A stretch of DNA of 64,000 nucleotides. Source: Bettongia penicillata ogilbyi (lineage: Eukaryota; Chordata; Mammalia; Diprotodontia; Potoroidae). The DNA lies in assembly GCA_023548195.1 (NCBI GenBank), contig JAJHZJ010000311.1, positions 6,860,811 through 6,924,810 of the forward strand, written 5' to 3'. A program made the position numbers and the translations under genes. Under the pieces are notes generated by a model. That model did not search any database, was not told where the DNA came from, and saw only the letters and a program-made list of their open reading frames with translations. Shown one piece after another: positions 22,890 to 34,034 of this stretch; positions within the stretch are counted from its first letter, which is position 1, and each line of letters begins with the position of its first letter.

Positions 22890-23010
22890 TGAAAGAAGAA
22901 AGAAAGGAAGATGAAAGAAAGAGAAAGGAAGGAAGGAAGGAAAAAAGGAAGGAAGGAAGGAAAGAAGGAAGGAAGGAAGAAAGAAAGAAAAGAAAAGAAA
23001 AGAAAAGAGA
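22890..23010 (+). repeat. (GGAA)n/(GAAA)n microsatellite
   Basis: Purine tetranucleotide runs, interrupted. Confidence 0.95.
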
Positions 23011-23157
23011 GAAATATAGCCAGTAAACCCCAAGTTAACTGGGAAGCTTCTGGCCTTCAGAATTTACCTTAGACTCTTTTTTAGCAGACTTGTGAGAGGA
23101 TAAAAACAAGAACTGGACAGGATGGGTAGGCAGGAATGGGTATTATTAGTGTGTGTG

Positions 23158-23265
23158 GAGAACACATATTTATTAAGTACCAACTATTGATCAAGCACTG
23201 TGCTAAGCTTTTTATAATTTTTATCTCATTTGATCCATAGTAATCCTTTATATTTACTTATATGT
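23158..23265 (-). mobile_element. MIR fragment
   Basis: 'acatatttattaagtaccaactattgatcaagcactgtgctaagc' then 'atctcatttgatcc'. Confidence 0.7.
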
Positions 23266-24371
23266 CTATATAAGAAATGGCTATGAAACTTGAACTCACA
23301 TTCTCGAAAGAATTGAAAATTAGTAGAGTCCAAAGGTCCGTAGAGAAGCTCAGGGAGGATGTGAGTCATATGAAACCCATTACCAACCAGAAATTATAAA
23401 GGGGAACTAGAATAAAGTATGTCATTAGAAAATGTGTGAGTGGAAAAAAAAAAAGAATTAAACCAAGATTATCTGATTATGTGTATATTGAAGTCCCAGA
23501 ATTTAAGGGCATGGGTTAGGATAGAGATGACCTAGAGAAGTGGAGATGGCAGTAGCCTGGCTCTGGACAGAGTGAATCCAAGCAGATGGAGTGAAATGCA
23601 AAAGAGAAGAGACTGCTGAGCGATAGCAGCAGATAGGGAAAGTCTAGAAGGAGCATAGACCCCTGCTTCCCATCCTGGCTTCTGAGGAGTCTGCAGGCCC
23701 GGAGGACTTAGACATGGAGGTGATGTCTTTTGGAGGGAGTTAAGTTATCATGAACACAGAGAGACTGAAACGGTGTGAAAAGAAAAGCTGGCATGTAATG
23801 GGAATTTTAGTGGGCATAATTTTTTTAAGGATTTTCAACTTATATGATTTTTTTCTCAATTCAAGAGGAAAAAAAGTTCTACTGTCTTTATTAATCTCTA
23901 AATCTATTTAAACTACTATATTTTGTCCTTCATTCATAAACTGTTATTCTATTAAAAAGAAAAACACCTAGTTATTCATCACCTGACCCTACTGAACCTA
24001 GGTAATATACTGCTCCCACCTCCATTTCTCTTGAGATTTACATAGACCACCCTTCTTTTCCTACAAGTTTCCTTATCTTTGTCTCAGAATAAGGTCTTGC
24101 AACATTGCAAATTATCACTAATATTTACTTTTTAAATTAAAAATTTAAATAAATTTTTATTCATACATTTTTATAAATTTGCATCGCCATTTGCTTTTTA
24201 AAAGTCAGTCATGCCCTACCCCCAGCTTTTGCTTTCTATATTCTGGAATCTTCCCAATCCCTGCTTGACTTTTCAGGAGAGTCAGGAGACCTGAATTTTA
24301 GTTCTGATTGTGTATCATCTTGGGTTACCTTTCACCTCCTCCGGACTTCAAAATAAGGAGCTTGGAAGAAA
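23266..24371. other. No gene or repeat identified
   Basis: 23480-23790 is purine-rich and vaguely L2-like (reverse); the remainder is AT-rich and unassigned. Confidence 0.4.
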
Positions 24372-24615
24372 GCATGATACAGTGGAAAGAGTGCTGGCTC
24401 TGAGTTCAAATCCTGACTCTGTTATGACATATGTGACCTTAGGAGTAGCAGTGTCAGGGACCAGGAAGACCCCTCAGAGTCCTTTGGCTAAGGTCCTGTG
24501 TGATCTTGGGCAAGTCATGTAGCCACTGCAGATCTATTTTTTCATCTGTAAAATGGAAGGATTAGACTTGGTGACCTCTTAGGATGCTTCCAACTTGAAA
24601 TCTGTGTTCCTAGAA
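24372..24615 (+). mobile_element. MIR-type SINE with internal insertion
   Basis: 'gcatgatacagtggaaagagtgctggctctgagttcaaatcc', then an unusual 60-base insert (about 24440-24500), then 'gtgtgatcttgggcaagtcatg', 'ttcatctgtaaaatggaagg' and 'ttagacttggtgacctcttagg'. Confidence 0.75.
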
Positions 24616-25299
24616 TTTCTTCCCTTCTACAGTCATCACTATAGACATGGAATCAGAAACAAAATCTTTGTACAGACTACAATATTAACTAAGATATTGA
24701 GAATATTCTTCACTAAATGATTTATTCTGTTTTGTATTTAACGAACACCAGATAAAATGAGCCTTTTAACATATGTGGGGTGAAAAAGATTGTCCATATA
24801 GCTGTGAATTCCAGTTGTACCTGTGATTCTTTCTGGCCTTCTTTCATTTCTCTTCTCCACAATTAAAAAAAAAATGGTTCAATGACCTTATTTTCCTTCT
24901 TTTTTTCTTTTTGACAATTTTATCCTCAGTCCTCGTCTCTCCTACCAATTGAAAAAAAGACAAAAGAAACTTTTACAGCAAATATTCATAGTCAAGCAAT
25001 TCTCTCTTTGGCCATTTCTAAAAAAGCATTTCTGATTCTGATCCCTAGAGGATTCCTCAGGGTTGACCCTAACTCTAGGAACCTGTAATAGGAACGATAT
25101 TCTTGCAATCCCAAATAAAAATTTTTGGACTCATTAGCAACAAATAGAAGATGAGTTAGCAATGAGTTATCTTGCTAGCAAGACACTGGAAAATTTGTCT
25201 GTCACTAATAACCTCACATGATTGCCATCATCCAACTCCATGCCTTGCCAAGAGAAATACCTCAAAAACCCATCTAGGATGTTGAGACAATATAGGCCT
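24616..25299. other. Mostly unassigned; an L1 3' UTR-like piece at about 24895-25050
   Basis: 24895-25050 on the minus strand resembles an old L1 3' UTR (taccaattgaaaaaaagacaaaagaaac, catagtcaagcaattc, ttggccatttct). The flanks show nothing. Confidence 0.4.
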
Positions 25300-25476
25300 A
25301 ACAATGATAACAGTTCACATTTATATAGACCTTTAAGGTTTACATGCATAAAATCTCATTTTATTCTAATAAACCTGTGAGATAAGTACTACTATTATCA
25401 CAATTTTACAGATTGGGAAACTGAGGTTCAAAGAGGCTTGCCCAGTCACAAGGTAGTATTTGAGGTAGGTCAGTGC
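25300..25476 (-). mobile_element. MIR
   Basis: 'acagttcacatttatatagacctttaagg', 'attttacagattgggaaactgagg', 'gaggcttgcccagtcac'. Confidence 0.85.
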
Positions 25477-25477
25477 T

Positions 25478-25735
25478 CTATAATAGCTAGCCTTTATATA
25501 TCACTTTAGGGTTTGCAAAGCGCTTTACAAATATCTCATTTTATCTTCCCCGAAACACTGGGAAGTAAGCGCTGATATTATTCCCACTTTATAGATGAGG
25601 AACCAGAGGCAGATAGGTTTCATGACTTGACCAGGGTCACTCAGCTTGTAAGTATCTGAGGCTGGATTTGAAGTCAGGCCTTTTTGATTGCAGGTACATT
25701 GCTTTGCTTGCTACACCCTGCTACCCGATTGAATG
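25478..25735 (-). mobile_element. MIR
   Basis: A second reverse MIR directly after the first: 'agcctttatatatcactttagggtttgcaaagcgctttac', 'ctttatagatgaggaacc', 'gaggctggatttgaagtcagg'. Confidence 0.85.
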
Positions 25736-25812
25736 CAACTAAAAGAGAGTCTGTTTAGTGTGGGAGAGGGAGTTGAAGGGAGGTTGGGAAAGACTGGCCA
25801 TATAGTAGAGGG

Positions 25813-26273
25813 CAGTGGTGTCAGACACAGAAATGGGAACCATTAAACCATACATAAGGGCACATATTGTCTTAGAAAACTACATACTAACATTATGTTA
25901 TAATATATTTTTCTTTATTTTGTTAAATATTTCCTAATTTGCTAGTTGGTTTTTTTTCTCCAGGAGTTCCTTTGTCCCATAAAGTAGTGGATGTAAAGAA
26001 GTAATTTCCTACTTTACCACTGAAGAGTTTCCTATACATAGGGGAAAAAAGTCATTTGAAAGTGTAACCTAGGACTGCAATAAAGAGATGACAGAGAAAT
26101 GATGGCTTCATCCTGTGGGTCTTTGCACGTACAAAAAACCCATTGTATCTGAATTATGAACATAGAAAATAAAGCCTTCAAGTCAGTTATAAAAAAATAG
26201 AAACACCTTAATAACATTTTAATCTGGTTCAAGTCAGTCAGGCGAGTACTTGCCTATGTGTTTGGCACCCCTG
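25813..26273 (+). mobile_element. hAT MITE (caggggtgtcaaac family), interrupted
   Basis: Left end 'cagtggtgtcagacacag' and right end 'ttaatctggttcaag', 'tgtttggcacccctg' match the better copy at 29497-29963. Between about 25945 and 26200 lies unrelated DNA, presumably a later insertion. Confidence 0.65.
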
Positions 26274-26274
26274 G

Positions 26275-26460
26275 TGAGGTGGATAGAAAGCTAAACTAGG
26301 AGAGTGGAAATATGGGTTTGAGCCCTACCTCTGCCATATGACTGCTTGACCCTGGGCAAGTCACCTTACCTCTCATTGCTCCAGACTGTAACCTATAGAA
26401 CAACTGCTGATCGGCATCAGTAAAAGGATTTTTCTCAGCAGGAAATTCCAACAAAATCTC
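26275..26460 (+). mobile_element. tRNA-derived SINE, second type
   Basis: 'gaggtggatagaaagc', 'gggtttgagccctacc', 'gaccctgggcaagtcacc', 'gctccagactgtaacc', 'ctgatcggcatcagtaaaagg', 'gaaattccaacaaaatc': same tail type as the copy at 31547. Confidence 0.7.
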
Positions 26461-26509
26461 AGGTAGTGACAAAAGTAAAGAATAAAAAAAATACAGGGGC
26501 TGTAGTTAA

Positions 26510-26605
26510 ATAGAGTGCACTTGAGAATAGGGATTGCTTGGTTTTTTTGTGTCTTTGGATTCCCAGGACCTCCCACAGAGCCTGGCACTGGATTGACTGA
26601 GTGGT
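26510..26605 (+). mobile_element. L2 LINE 3' terminus
   Basis: 'gagaatagggattgcttgg', 'tgtctttggattcccaggacc', 'acagagcctggcac'. Confidence 0.55.
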
Positions 26606-27914
26606 TAAGGTTTACTATTGAGGCATTGGAATATTCTAACAGAGATACAAAATTACCACAAATAACACCAACAGGTGGAATGTATAATGAATAAAAAAAG
26701 GGGAGCCCCACACTTTGTAAGAACAAGTGAAATCCAAACCACCATTAACAGGAAGCTTGGCTATGGAAATATTGCAGGCTGCTAATTTTCCCAAAGTGAA
26801 ATGGTCCTTCTTTTCCTTCAGAGGTAACCTGTTTTTGGGTACTCTCTGTACAATGCCCCTTTCCAACAAGAGATAGAAGGGGAGATTGAAAACCAGAAGG
26901 CCCTTGATTTGCACAAATTCCTTGAAAGAAGCAGGGAAGGTGCATGATCCCGCCTTCACCCCTTTGGGAGAACCCAGATCCCTTAGTGATGGATGAGGCT
27001 CTCAAGCAAGATGAGATTGTTGACTAAGTCAGCAGAGGAGGCCCTGACCAGTAGGGCAAGAAATGACTGCTTAGATTTTGTGGGAAGGGGAGGAGTGAAT
27101 TGATTAAAAACCTTAATGTTAGCAAACTCTCTCACAATCCCAGCTGAAGTTTTAACTAGGTTCTTTTTGTGACCCCTGACACAACGGAAACATGGTAAAT
27201 CACCAGGCCAGAAGACTTTAGGAGCAGGTGACTGAGACAAGTTTTCACCTTATTAGTTTCAAACAAAATCAAATTATTCCTATCTCATCCCTGCTGGCCA
27301 ATGGCCCATGTTCAGGGTGACCCTACCCCTAGAAAGCCCTTGGACTTGTGCCCAACAACCCCCTCTAAAGGTGATGATCCTATCTACTGAGGAAACTCTA
27401 CACTTTCATACATTTCTGAGAGGGAGGAGGGGAAAGACCCAGAAGGTCAAGATAAGCAGAATTATGAAACTTCCTAGTGAACTGACATGTTGTATGTATA
27501 AAGATCTACCTGTGTGGTTGGTTTTTTAATGGAGATCACCAGTCCTACAGTGGCAGAATGATCTGGGAGGGGCTAGAGAAAGCCCAGTCTAAGGGTCCGT
27601 TGTATTTTTCAGCAGAGCCAAAGTTGGATGGCTCTTTGAGGAATCTGCAATAGCAGCATCAGTGGAGCCAGGAATTTCACAGCCTCTCCTAAGTCAAAAT
27701 GCTTTCTTTGGATGGATTCTCAGCTGGCTAGTGAGGGAAAGGACTTTAGTCTCCCTGTTCAGGGAGTTTGGTTCTGATTCTGCCTCTTTGAATCACTTGC
27801 CTGAAGCCAGCTACACACTGGCAGGAAGCATGGACCAGAGAAGACACCTACCTTCCTGTAGCCCAAGTCTCTCCATAGAGAGAACCTAAAGTATATTCCT
27901 TAAGAAGAATGTAG
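26606..27914. other. Unassigned 1.3 kb
   Basis: Three overlapping minus-strand open frames (26636-26959, 26745-27005, 26983-27240) cover it, but each encodes no domain I recognise and there is no intact gene structure. It is one of the longer stretches here without a visible repeat. Confidence 0.4.
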
Positions 27915-28070
27915 TTCACAGAGCACTAGGTGACAGTGACTCTGGAGTCAGGAGGACCTGAATTCAAATCTGACCTTAGATACTTACTAGCTGTGTGACT
28001 CTGGAAAAGACACTTAACCCTAATTGCCTCCCAAAATTAAATTAATTAATTAATAAAAGAAGAAATAGGT
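27915..28070 (+). mobile_element. Short tRNA-derived SINE
   Basis: 'acagagcactaggtgacagtg', 'ctggagtcaggaggacctgaattcaaatc', 'tactagctgtgtgactctgg', 'cacttaaccctaattgcctcc', then an (ATTA)n tail. Confidence 0.9.
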
Positions 28071-28077
28071 AGTTCAA

Positions 28078-28240
28078 CATTGGATCATAGACAGGCTGGA
28101 AGGGATCTCTGAAGCCTGTTAGTCCAAACTCCTCATTTTACAGATAAGGAAACTGAGGCCCAGGGAGGTTAAATCACTTGACCAAAGCCACATAGTAGTA
28201 AGCATTGAAGGAAGGCTTTGAATATGGGTTCTCTGGCAAT
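28078..28240 (-). mobile_element. MIR-like SINE
   Basis: 'ggatcatagacaggctggaagggatctctg', 'cattttacagataaggaaactgaggcccaggg', 'ggctttgaatatggg'. Confidence 0.8.
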
Positions 28241-28624
28241 CCTCTTTCCATTTTGTCATGAACAGCTTTCTCTTAAATTGCATTTTGAAATTTACAGTAA
28301 GAGGCAGCTCTAGCAGAAAAAAATCCTTTATCACCTTCAAAAATTTCCCTTTTTCCTTTCTGCATCTCTGCAATTTATCTAAAGCCTCCTTATCAAATTT
28401 ATTAGCTCTTTGGAACAACAGTACATACATGCTTCTGTATAAAACAGAGCAGAAATAGTTGGGGAGAGACCAACAAATACAATAGGCAGTGTTCACACAT
28501 CCTCTTGCTGCCAAGGGTAATTTCAGCTATTTGAGTTTTTGTTCAGGTAATTTCAAAAAACTGTCTGAATTGTAGCAGTAGCTACTTCTCAAGGTAACCA
28601 TCTGAAGAGTGAGCAAAGGGGAAA
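28241..28624. other. No gene or repeat identified
   Basis: AT-rich. The 131-residue minus-strand open frame at 28119-28514 overlaps the adjacent MIR and has no domain. Confidence 0.4.
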
Positions 28625-28820
28625 TAGCATCATGGTACAGTGGGAAGGCTTTAGAGTCAGAAGATTCAGATTCCAGCTCTAGGAGATCAAAGGTTTGGCT
28701 ACCACTGTGATCTTGGTTAAGTCACCCTCTCTGGGCCTCAGTTTTCTAATCTGTAAAATGAAAAAGTTCAGCTAGACGCTCTCTCAAGTACCTGCCGGTC
28801 CTAAATCTGTGATGCTAAGA
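28625..28820 (+). mobile_element. MIR-type SINE
   Basis: 'agcatcatggtacagtgggaagg', 'tgtgatcttggttaagtcacc', 'gggcctcagttttctaatctgtaaaatg', 'cctgccggtcctaaatctgtgatgct'. Confidence 0.8.
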
Positions 28821-28896
28821 TTGAATCCTATAATGGCTTAGTCTTCAAAGGTAGGATTAAAAACAGATGCTTGCTGAATTGTTGCTCTCAACCTAA

Positions 28897-28921
28897 GGAG
28901 TGTGTGTGTGTGTGTGTGTGA
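28897..28921 (+). repeat. (TG)n microsatellite
   Basis: About 12 GT units. Confidence 0.95.
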
Positions 28922-29060
28922 GAAGCCAGGAGGAATAAGGTAGTTTTCTGGAGTGTCTCAGAAGATAGCCTGTAAATACTTTCAATAACCTATCAAGTCT
29001 TCCTCAGCCCTTTCACACCCATCATTCACCATAAATATAATTCTTTCTACAGCCCTTTGA

Positions 29061-29294
29061 CCGGGGCAGCCAAGGTGGCTCAGTGGATAGAGTAACAGGT
29101 CTAGAGCCAGGAAGACTCATCTTTATTCATTCAAATCTACTTACTAGCTGTGTGACCCTGGGCAAATCACTCGACCCTGTTTGCCTCAGTTTCCTTATCT
29201 GCAAAGTGAACTGGAGAAGGTAACGGCAAATCACTCCAGTATCTCTGCCACGAAAACCCCTGGAATGGAGTTATAACTGAACAGCAAAAACAAC
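29061..29294 (+). mobile_element. Full-length tRNA-derived SINE with target-site duplication
   Basis: Head 'ggggcagccaaggtggctcagtggatagag', core 'ttactagctgtgtgaccctgggcaaatcac', tail 'ggagaaggtaacggcaaatcactccagtat...gaacagcaaaaacaac'. The flanks acagccctttga (29049-29060) and acagctctttga (29295-29306) form a 12-bp duplication with one mismatch. Confidence 0.95.
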
Positions 29295-29496
29295 ACAGCT
29301 CTTTGAAATTGCTATGTGACTTTCCTTACAAAGAGTCTGTGACATAGTGTAAGGATTCTGCCCAGGACCCTGGAGTTCATTCATTCATGTGCCTCACTTC
29401 ATAGATGGGGAAGCAGCTACTAAGAGGGTAGGTGATTTGTCCAAGGCCACAAAGGACATGTGATCATAGAAAAGGGACCTCTGAGGTCATCTAGTT

Positions 29497-29963
29497 CAGT
29501 AGTGTCAAACTCAGATAAAAGCAGGGGCCACAAAACCACACGTAAGGATCCTGTGGGCCTCGTAACGATTTAGAAAACCACATTTAAAAAAAATTTATTT
29601 TTATTTCTCAACATTCACTTCTGTAAGTTCTAAATTTTCTCTGCCTTCCTCCTCCCTCCCCAAGATGGAATGCAATCCAATATAGGCTCTACGTATACAT
29701 TCTGATTAAACACATTTTCACATTGGTCATATTGTATAGAAGAATTAGAACAAATGAGAGGAACCACGAGAAAGAAAAAACAAAATAAAACTAAACAAAA
29801 AAAGGGAGCAAATAGTATGCTTCAATCTGCATTCAGATTCCATGAAAACCACATATTAACATCATCTGTGCTTTATTGTATTTTTATTTTGCTATTTCCC
29901 AATTATATTTTAATCTAGTTCAAGCCATACTTAGGTCCATGGGCCATATGTTTGACACCTCTG
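29497..29963 (+). mobile_element. hAT MITE inserted in the MIR
   Basis: Ends cagtagtgtcaaac and gtttgacacctctg are terminal inverted repeats. The 8-bp duplications atctagtt (29489-29496) and atctagct (29964-29971) flank it; the length fits hAT. It carries an L1 fragment. Confidence 0.85.
29586..29842 (-). mobile_element. L1 3' end inserted in the MITE
   Basis: Reverse L1 3' UTR (T-rich start, 'ttctcaacattcacttctg', 'caatataggctctacg', 'tatgcttcaatctgcattcagattcc'). Flanks agaaaaccacattt (29572-29585) and tgaaaaccacatat (29843-29856) are its target duplication. Confidence 0.85.
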
Positions 29964-30334
29964 ATCTAGCTCATCCCCTTCATTTTACAGATGGGGAAAC
30001 TGAAATTCTAGAGAGGTCAAAAAATTTGCCCACCATCACAAAGCTACTAAGAGGCATGGCTGGGATATGATACCAGGTCCTCTGACCCCACATGCAATAC
30101 TTTTTCCACTACAGTAAGTGGTAGAGACAGGAAAGAAATCCTGGTCGCCTGATTCTAAGTCTAGTGTTATTTCTATTTCACTACGCTATTCCCCTCATGA
30201 GCCTAAAATCATAAAAGAGCAGGGGTAAGGAAGCTATAGTTTCCATATTTACAACTCTTAATTTTCCTAAAGCTTGAATTCTTTTAGGACTGAGAAGTAT
30301 AGATCTGTAAGAATGGGGATAAAGGAAATTGTAA

Positions 30335-30465
30335 GATTTAGAACTAGAATGGAACTCTTTTACAGAAGGAGAAACTAAGTCACACAGTGGTGAAGTAACT
30401 TGCAAGAAGAAGGTCGTAAAAGCAGGACTCAAGCTTGTCTTCTTACTCGGCTCTTGACATCAAAT
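30335..30465 (-). mobile_element. MIR-like SINE fragment
   Basis: 'gaactcttttacagaaggagaaactaag', 'gtgaagtaacttgcaagaagaaggtcg', 'aaagcaggactcaagc'. Confidence 0.6.
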
Positions 30466-31074
30466 CAAAGCTGTAAGACCAAAGATGGCCTCTTATGGAG
30501 GTAAACTGGTGCTTTGTCTTTTCTATTTCTCTGCCTGTATTTATTTGAAGACAATTCCTCGGTGTAAAAGATATCTGTTAACCCCGGTTTTGCTCACATG
30601 GTGTTCTTTTTACTAACTTGCTCGCTGCAAATAGTTCTTGGTTAATGGGGCATCTATTTAGCCAGGTGGCTCCAGTCCTACCCACCCCACCCCTGCTCAT
30701 CCCACACCCTGCTTTTCCCTTCTTCTCTCATGACAGGAATAGATTGAGTACAATAAGGCAGGTTTTTCCTCCAGTGGATTATTTTATGTCTTTTTAATAA
30801 AGAGTTAAAAAAATGAGGAAATAAAGCAATTGGGAGACATTCATTCCTTGCAGGTTTTTCTTGATCTTCTACAGGATTTCCCAGTTTAAGGATCCTTTTC
30901 TCCTTCTTCTGTAATAGATGAGGAGCAGGGAGTTTGAAAAAAAAAAACTCAGGTTAATCCCACAGAACAGGCACTTGGCACCTGTTAGCACTAACAGAAT
31001 CAGGATGTGGTGATACAGAGAAATACTACCAAATATCATGGAGGTGTAGAGGATGGCAGGCTGCCAAGGTGACA

Positions 31075-31080
<6 letters not shown>

Positions 31081-31127
<47 letters not shown>
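31081..31127 (+). repeat. (CA)n microsatellite
   Basis: 47 bases of uninterrupted CA. Confidence 0.98.
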
Positions 31128-31130
<3 letters not shown>

Positions 31131-31246
31131 CTTTAATCTACTTGAAAGCAGGCCTTCACAAAATTGGCCCCATGGGGAATATTTTTAAGTATAGTTTAAA
31201 AAGCACTCATTTCCTTTTGATTCAACCACTGTTTTCATCCATGCAG

Positions 31247-31325
31247 ATGGCCAAATGCCCAGCGAATGTACCCTCTACCAAACCTGGGAAACCTTCTTAT
31301 TTAATGGGCTTCCTAAGGACAAAAG
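31247..31325 (+). other. Exon-like segment (79 bases) of unknown identity
   Basis: A pyrimidine-rich stretch and 'tttcatccatgcag' acceptor precede 31247, and aaaag/gtaag, a strong donor, follows 31325. The segment is open in the frame beginning atg at 31247 (MAKCPANVPSTKPGKPSY...). I do not recognise the peptide and there is no partner exon in view, so this may be chance. Confidence 0.2.
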
Positions 31326-31546
31326 GTAAGAAAACAAAGGCACGAGCGGTCATGGACTTTCTTCTAGAATAACGAGCTCCACCCTTTGCTGGGGTTCTTA
31401 TTATGCTGACCTCATTGGATCGCAAACCTTTCTTCACTCTGTCTTATCCCTCCAGACACCTGACTCCTGTGGTTCTGATCAGCATGAAGGGACAGCAGGT
31501 GAAATGGAAATACAAAGCATAGGGAACTGGAGAACATCACACAGAC

Positions 31547-31765
31547 AGGCACTTGGAATCAGGAAGACCTCTATTCAAATTTTACCTGTAATATTTAGTA
31601 GCTGTGTGATCCTAGCCAGGCAAAAGTTCTATGTACCTCAAGCAACTACCTGGTACTTACGTACCAAATCCTAGGTGGGTTGTAGGCTGCGTGGGCAGAG
31701 GGATTTCACACACCAGGAATTTCTCAAACTAATGAAATCACAGATCCTTCAGTTATCCAAGTGTG
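31547..31765 (+). mobile_element. tRNA-derived SINE, second type
   Basis: 'cacttggaatcaggaagacc', 'tagctgtgtgatcctagcc', 'ctcaagcaactacc', then the tail with 'accaggaatttctcaaactaatgaaatcacag'. Confidence 0.8.
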
Positions 31766-31794
31766 TATTGCTCTTTCAATAACCTTTTGTAGCC

Positions 31795-32065
31795 CTAGTC
31801 CTCCTTACACTTTCTATGACATCATTCTCTTTTGGTTCTCCTAACTCTCCGACTGCTTATAATTTCCTTTACTAGTTAATCTTCTTCCCACTTGCTAAGT
31901 GTGGGTGTTCCCCAAGAGTCTGTTTTCTGCCTTCTTTTCTAATTTCTCACCCTCAGTTATATCATTCTTCCCATAGCTTTACCTTCTTTGCAGTTGACTC
32001 CAAAGTCTGTCTAAATAAATGCCTGTTTCTCCTTTGAGATTCAGCTCTGCCATCTCATTAATTAT
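31795..32065 (+). mobile_element. L2 LINE ORF2 fragment
   Basis: Decayed sense-strand L2 coding: 'ttggttctcctaactctccgactgc' and 'gtgggtgttccccaagagtctgttttctgcc' (the conserved GVPQGSVLGP-like block just before the RT active site). Confidence 0.6.
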
Positions 32066-32257
32066 TTTTTACTCTGAACTTAACAAACATGAAATAAAAT
32101 GGACATTTACATAGAATAAAACAGAAAAAAGAGATCTGAACAGAATGTTTCTATTATGCACAGCTTGCTTTTCTTTTAACATATATAATAAATGTTACCT
32201 ATAGCTTTGGAAACTTGTCTCTGCTTCTCTTTGAATTTCCTTCAAAAATGTTTTAAT

Positions 32258-32376
32258 GTCCTTCCTCCTTTCCTTCCTTCCTTCCTTCCTTCTTTCCTTC
32301 CTTCCTTCCTTCCTTCCTTCCTTCCTTCCTTCCTTCCTTCCTTCCTTCCTTCCTTCCTTCCTTCCTTCCTTCCTTC
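32258..32376 (+). repeat. (TTCC)n microsatellite
   Basis: About 29 tetranucleotide units with two single-base interruptions. It produces spurious FLPSFLPS and KEGRKEGR open frames. Confidence 0.98.
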
Positions 32377-32385
32377 TCCCACTGA

Positions 32386-32550
32386 AAAAAAAAATGAAAG
32401 AAAAACAAAAGCCCTCATTACACATGCATAGTTATGTAAATATGCCTAGTTAAGCCAATCAAATTCCTACATTTGCTATGTCTGAAAATATGAGTATTAT
32501 TCTACATCTTCAGTCTATCACCTCTTTCAAGAAGTGGGTAGCATGTTTTT
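32386..32550 (-). mobile_element. Old L1 3' UTR fragment
   Basis: 'aaaacaaaagccctcattacacatgcatag', 'gcctagttaagccaatc', 'catttgctatgtctgaaaatatg', 'caagaagtgggtagcatg'. The order repeats in the next feature, so it is a separate copy. Confidence 0.65.
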
Positions 32551-32554
32551 TTTT

Positions 32555-33910
32555 TATTATATTTTTTCAAAGATCTATCTTCTTTCTCTCCCACCTCTCC
32601 CCTACTTCCCTAGCATTGAGAAAGCAAGAAAACAAAACCCCTGTTACAAATATGTCTAGTCAAGCCAAACGGATTCCCAAATTAGCCACGTTGGGGAAAA
32701 TATGTTTCTCAATCTGCACTCTGAGTTCATTGCATCTCTATCAGGAGGCAGGTAGTATGTTTCATCTTGAGTTCCCTGGAATTATAGTTGGTTATTTTCT
32801 GTTGATTAGAATTCCTAAGTCTTTGATAGTTTTTTGTCTTTACGACATTGTTATTATTGTATAAATCATTTTGCTGTTTCAACTCGCTTCATTCTTTATC
32901 ACTTCATACAAGTTTTCCTATGTTTCTCTGAGCCCCTCCCCATAATCATTTTTAAAAATAAGTTCTTACTGATATTTTATGTTTCTTATATTGCCATTAT
33001 ATACCATGCATCCCTTCCCTCTTCTGCTCCCAGAGAACCATCCCATATGACTAATAGTTTTTTGAAAGAAAAAAGAAAATGAAGTCAGTCCACCTGATAG
33101 ATGCTTGAAGAAGTCCAATAGTTTTTGCCATGTATGATGTCTATGGACCTCCAACCTCCATGAAAGGGTGGGTTGGGGCTGGCTTCTTATATCTTTTTAT
33201 TCAAGTCCTGCTTAATCTTTATATTTATGTTATATTTACTTTTGATTTTTTTGGTGTGATTTTGTTCTAACTTAACTAACTCTGCATCAATTCGTACAGA
33301 TGTTTCCATGCTTCTATGTATTCAATACACACACCATTTCTTACAGCATGGTAATATTCCATTACATTCATGTACCACAGTTTCTTTAGTCATCCCCCAA
33401 TTGGTGGGTATCTACTTTGTTTCCAGAAAAAAAGCTGCTATAAATATTTTGGAGTATGTGGGGACTTTTTTCTCATCAATGGCTTCTTTGAGGTATTAGC
33501 TAAATAATGGAGTCTCATGTTCAAAGAGTACGGACTTCAGTCACTTTATTAGCATAATTTCAAATTGCTTAAATTGGTTCATTTCATTTCCCAACTCCAC
33601 CAGCAATGCATCTACCTTTCCTCAATCCCTCCAATATTGACTATTGCCATCTTTTGCTTTTTTGGCCGATTTTCATGTTGTGTGGTGAAACCTTAGGCTT
33701 TTTAAATTTGCATTTCTTTTATTATCAGTGATTTGGGACATTTTTTCTTGTATTTGTGAAAACATATGTGAATAATTTGTAACTGTGAAAACAGTTCTTT
33801 TGAGAACTATTTGTTTATATTCTTTGGCCATTTATCTAATGTCTTGGATACCAAACCCTTATCAGAGAAATTTGATAAAAAGAATTTTTTTCCCACTTGA
33901 CCACTTGCCT
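32555..33910 (-). mobile_element. Old L1 3' UTR and ORF2 C-terminus
   Basis: 'gagaaagcaagaaaacaaaacccctgttac', 'gtctagtcaagccaaac', 'caggaggcaggtagtatg' (3' UTR), then 'cccccaattggtgggtatc', 'aaaaagctgctataaatattt' and 'ccaaacccttatcagagaaatttg' (ORF2 C-terminus). About 33060-33300 does not match L1 and is probably an insertion. Confidence 0.7.
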
Positions 33911-33944
33911 TCCATCATTTCTTACAGAACACTTGTACTCCATG

Positions 33945-34030
33945 ACACACATCTGTATATATACATACACATACATATATGCACATATATACATATCTAT
34001 GTGTGTATACATGTATGCATGCCTGCATAT
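33945..34030 (+). repeat. (CATA)n/(TATG)n-rich microsatellite
   Basis: Imperfect atacat/tgtgta units over about 85 bases. Confidence 0.85.
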
Positions 34031-34034
34031 TCAC

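Larger units (their letters stand above)
29463..30112 (-). mobile_element. MIR-like SINE, host of a nested insertion
   Basis: Left part 'gatcatagaaaagggacctctgaggtcatctagtt' (29463-29496) and right part 'atctagctcatccccttcattttacagatgggg...' (29964-30112) are one reverse MIR-like copy split by the hAT MITE. Confidence 0.85.
30466..31546. other. Mostly single-copy-looking DNA with a CA repeat and an exon-like segment
   Basis: No repeat family seen apart from (CA)n at 31081-31127. An exon-like segment with good splice signals lies at 31247-31325. Confidence 0.45.

Noticed and set aside
26636..27240. A gene in the overlapping minus-strand frames
   Set aside because: Three frames overlap without one dominating, no known domain appears, and there are no convincing splice or start signals.
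28119..28514. 131-residue minus-strand open frame
   Set aside because: It overlaps a MIR-like SINE and shows no domain.
32192..32453. FLPSFLPS and KEGRKEGR open frames
   Set aside because: Translations of (TTCC)n.
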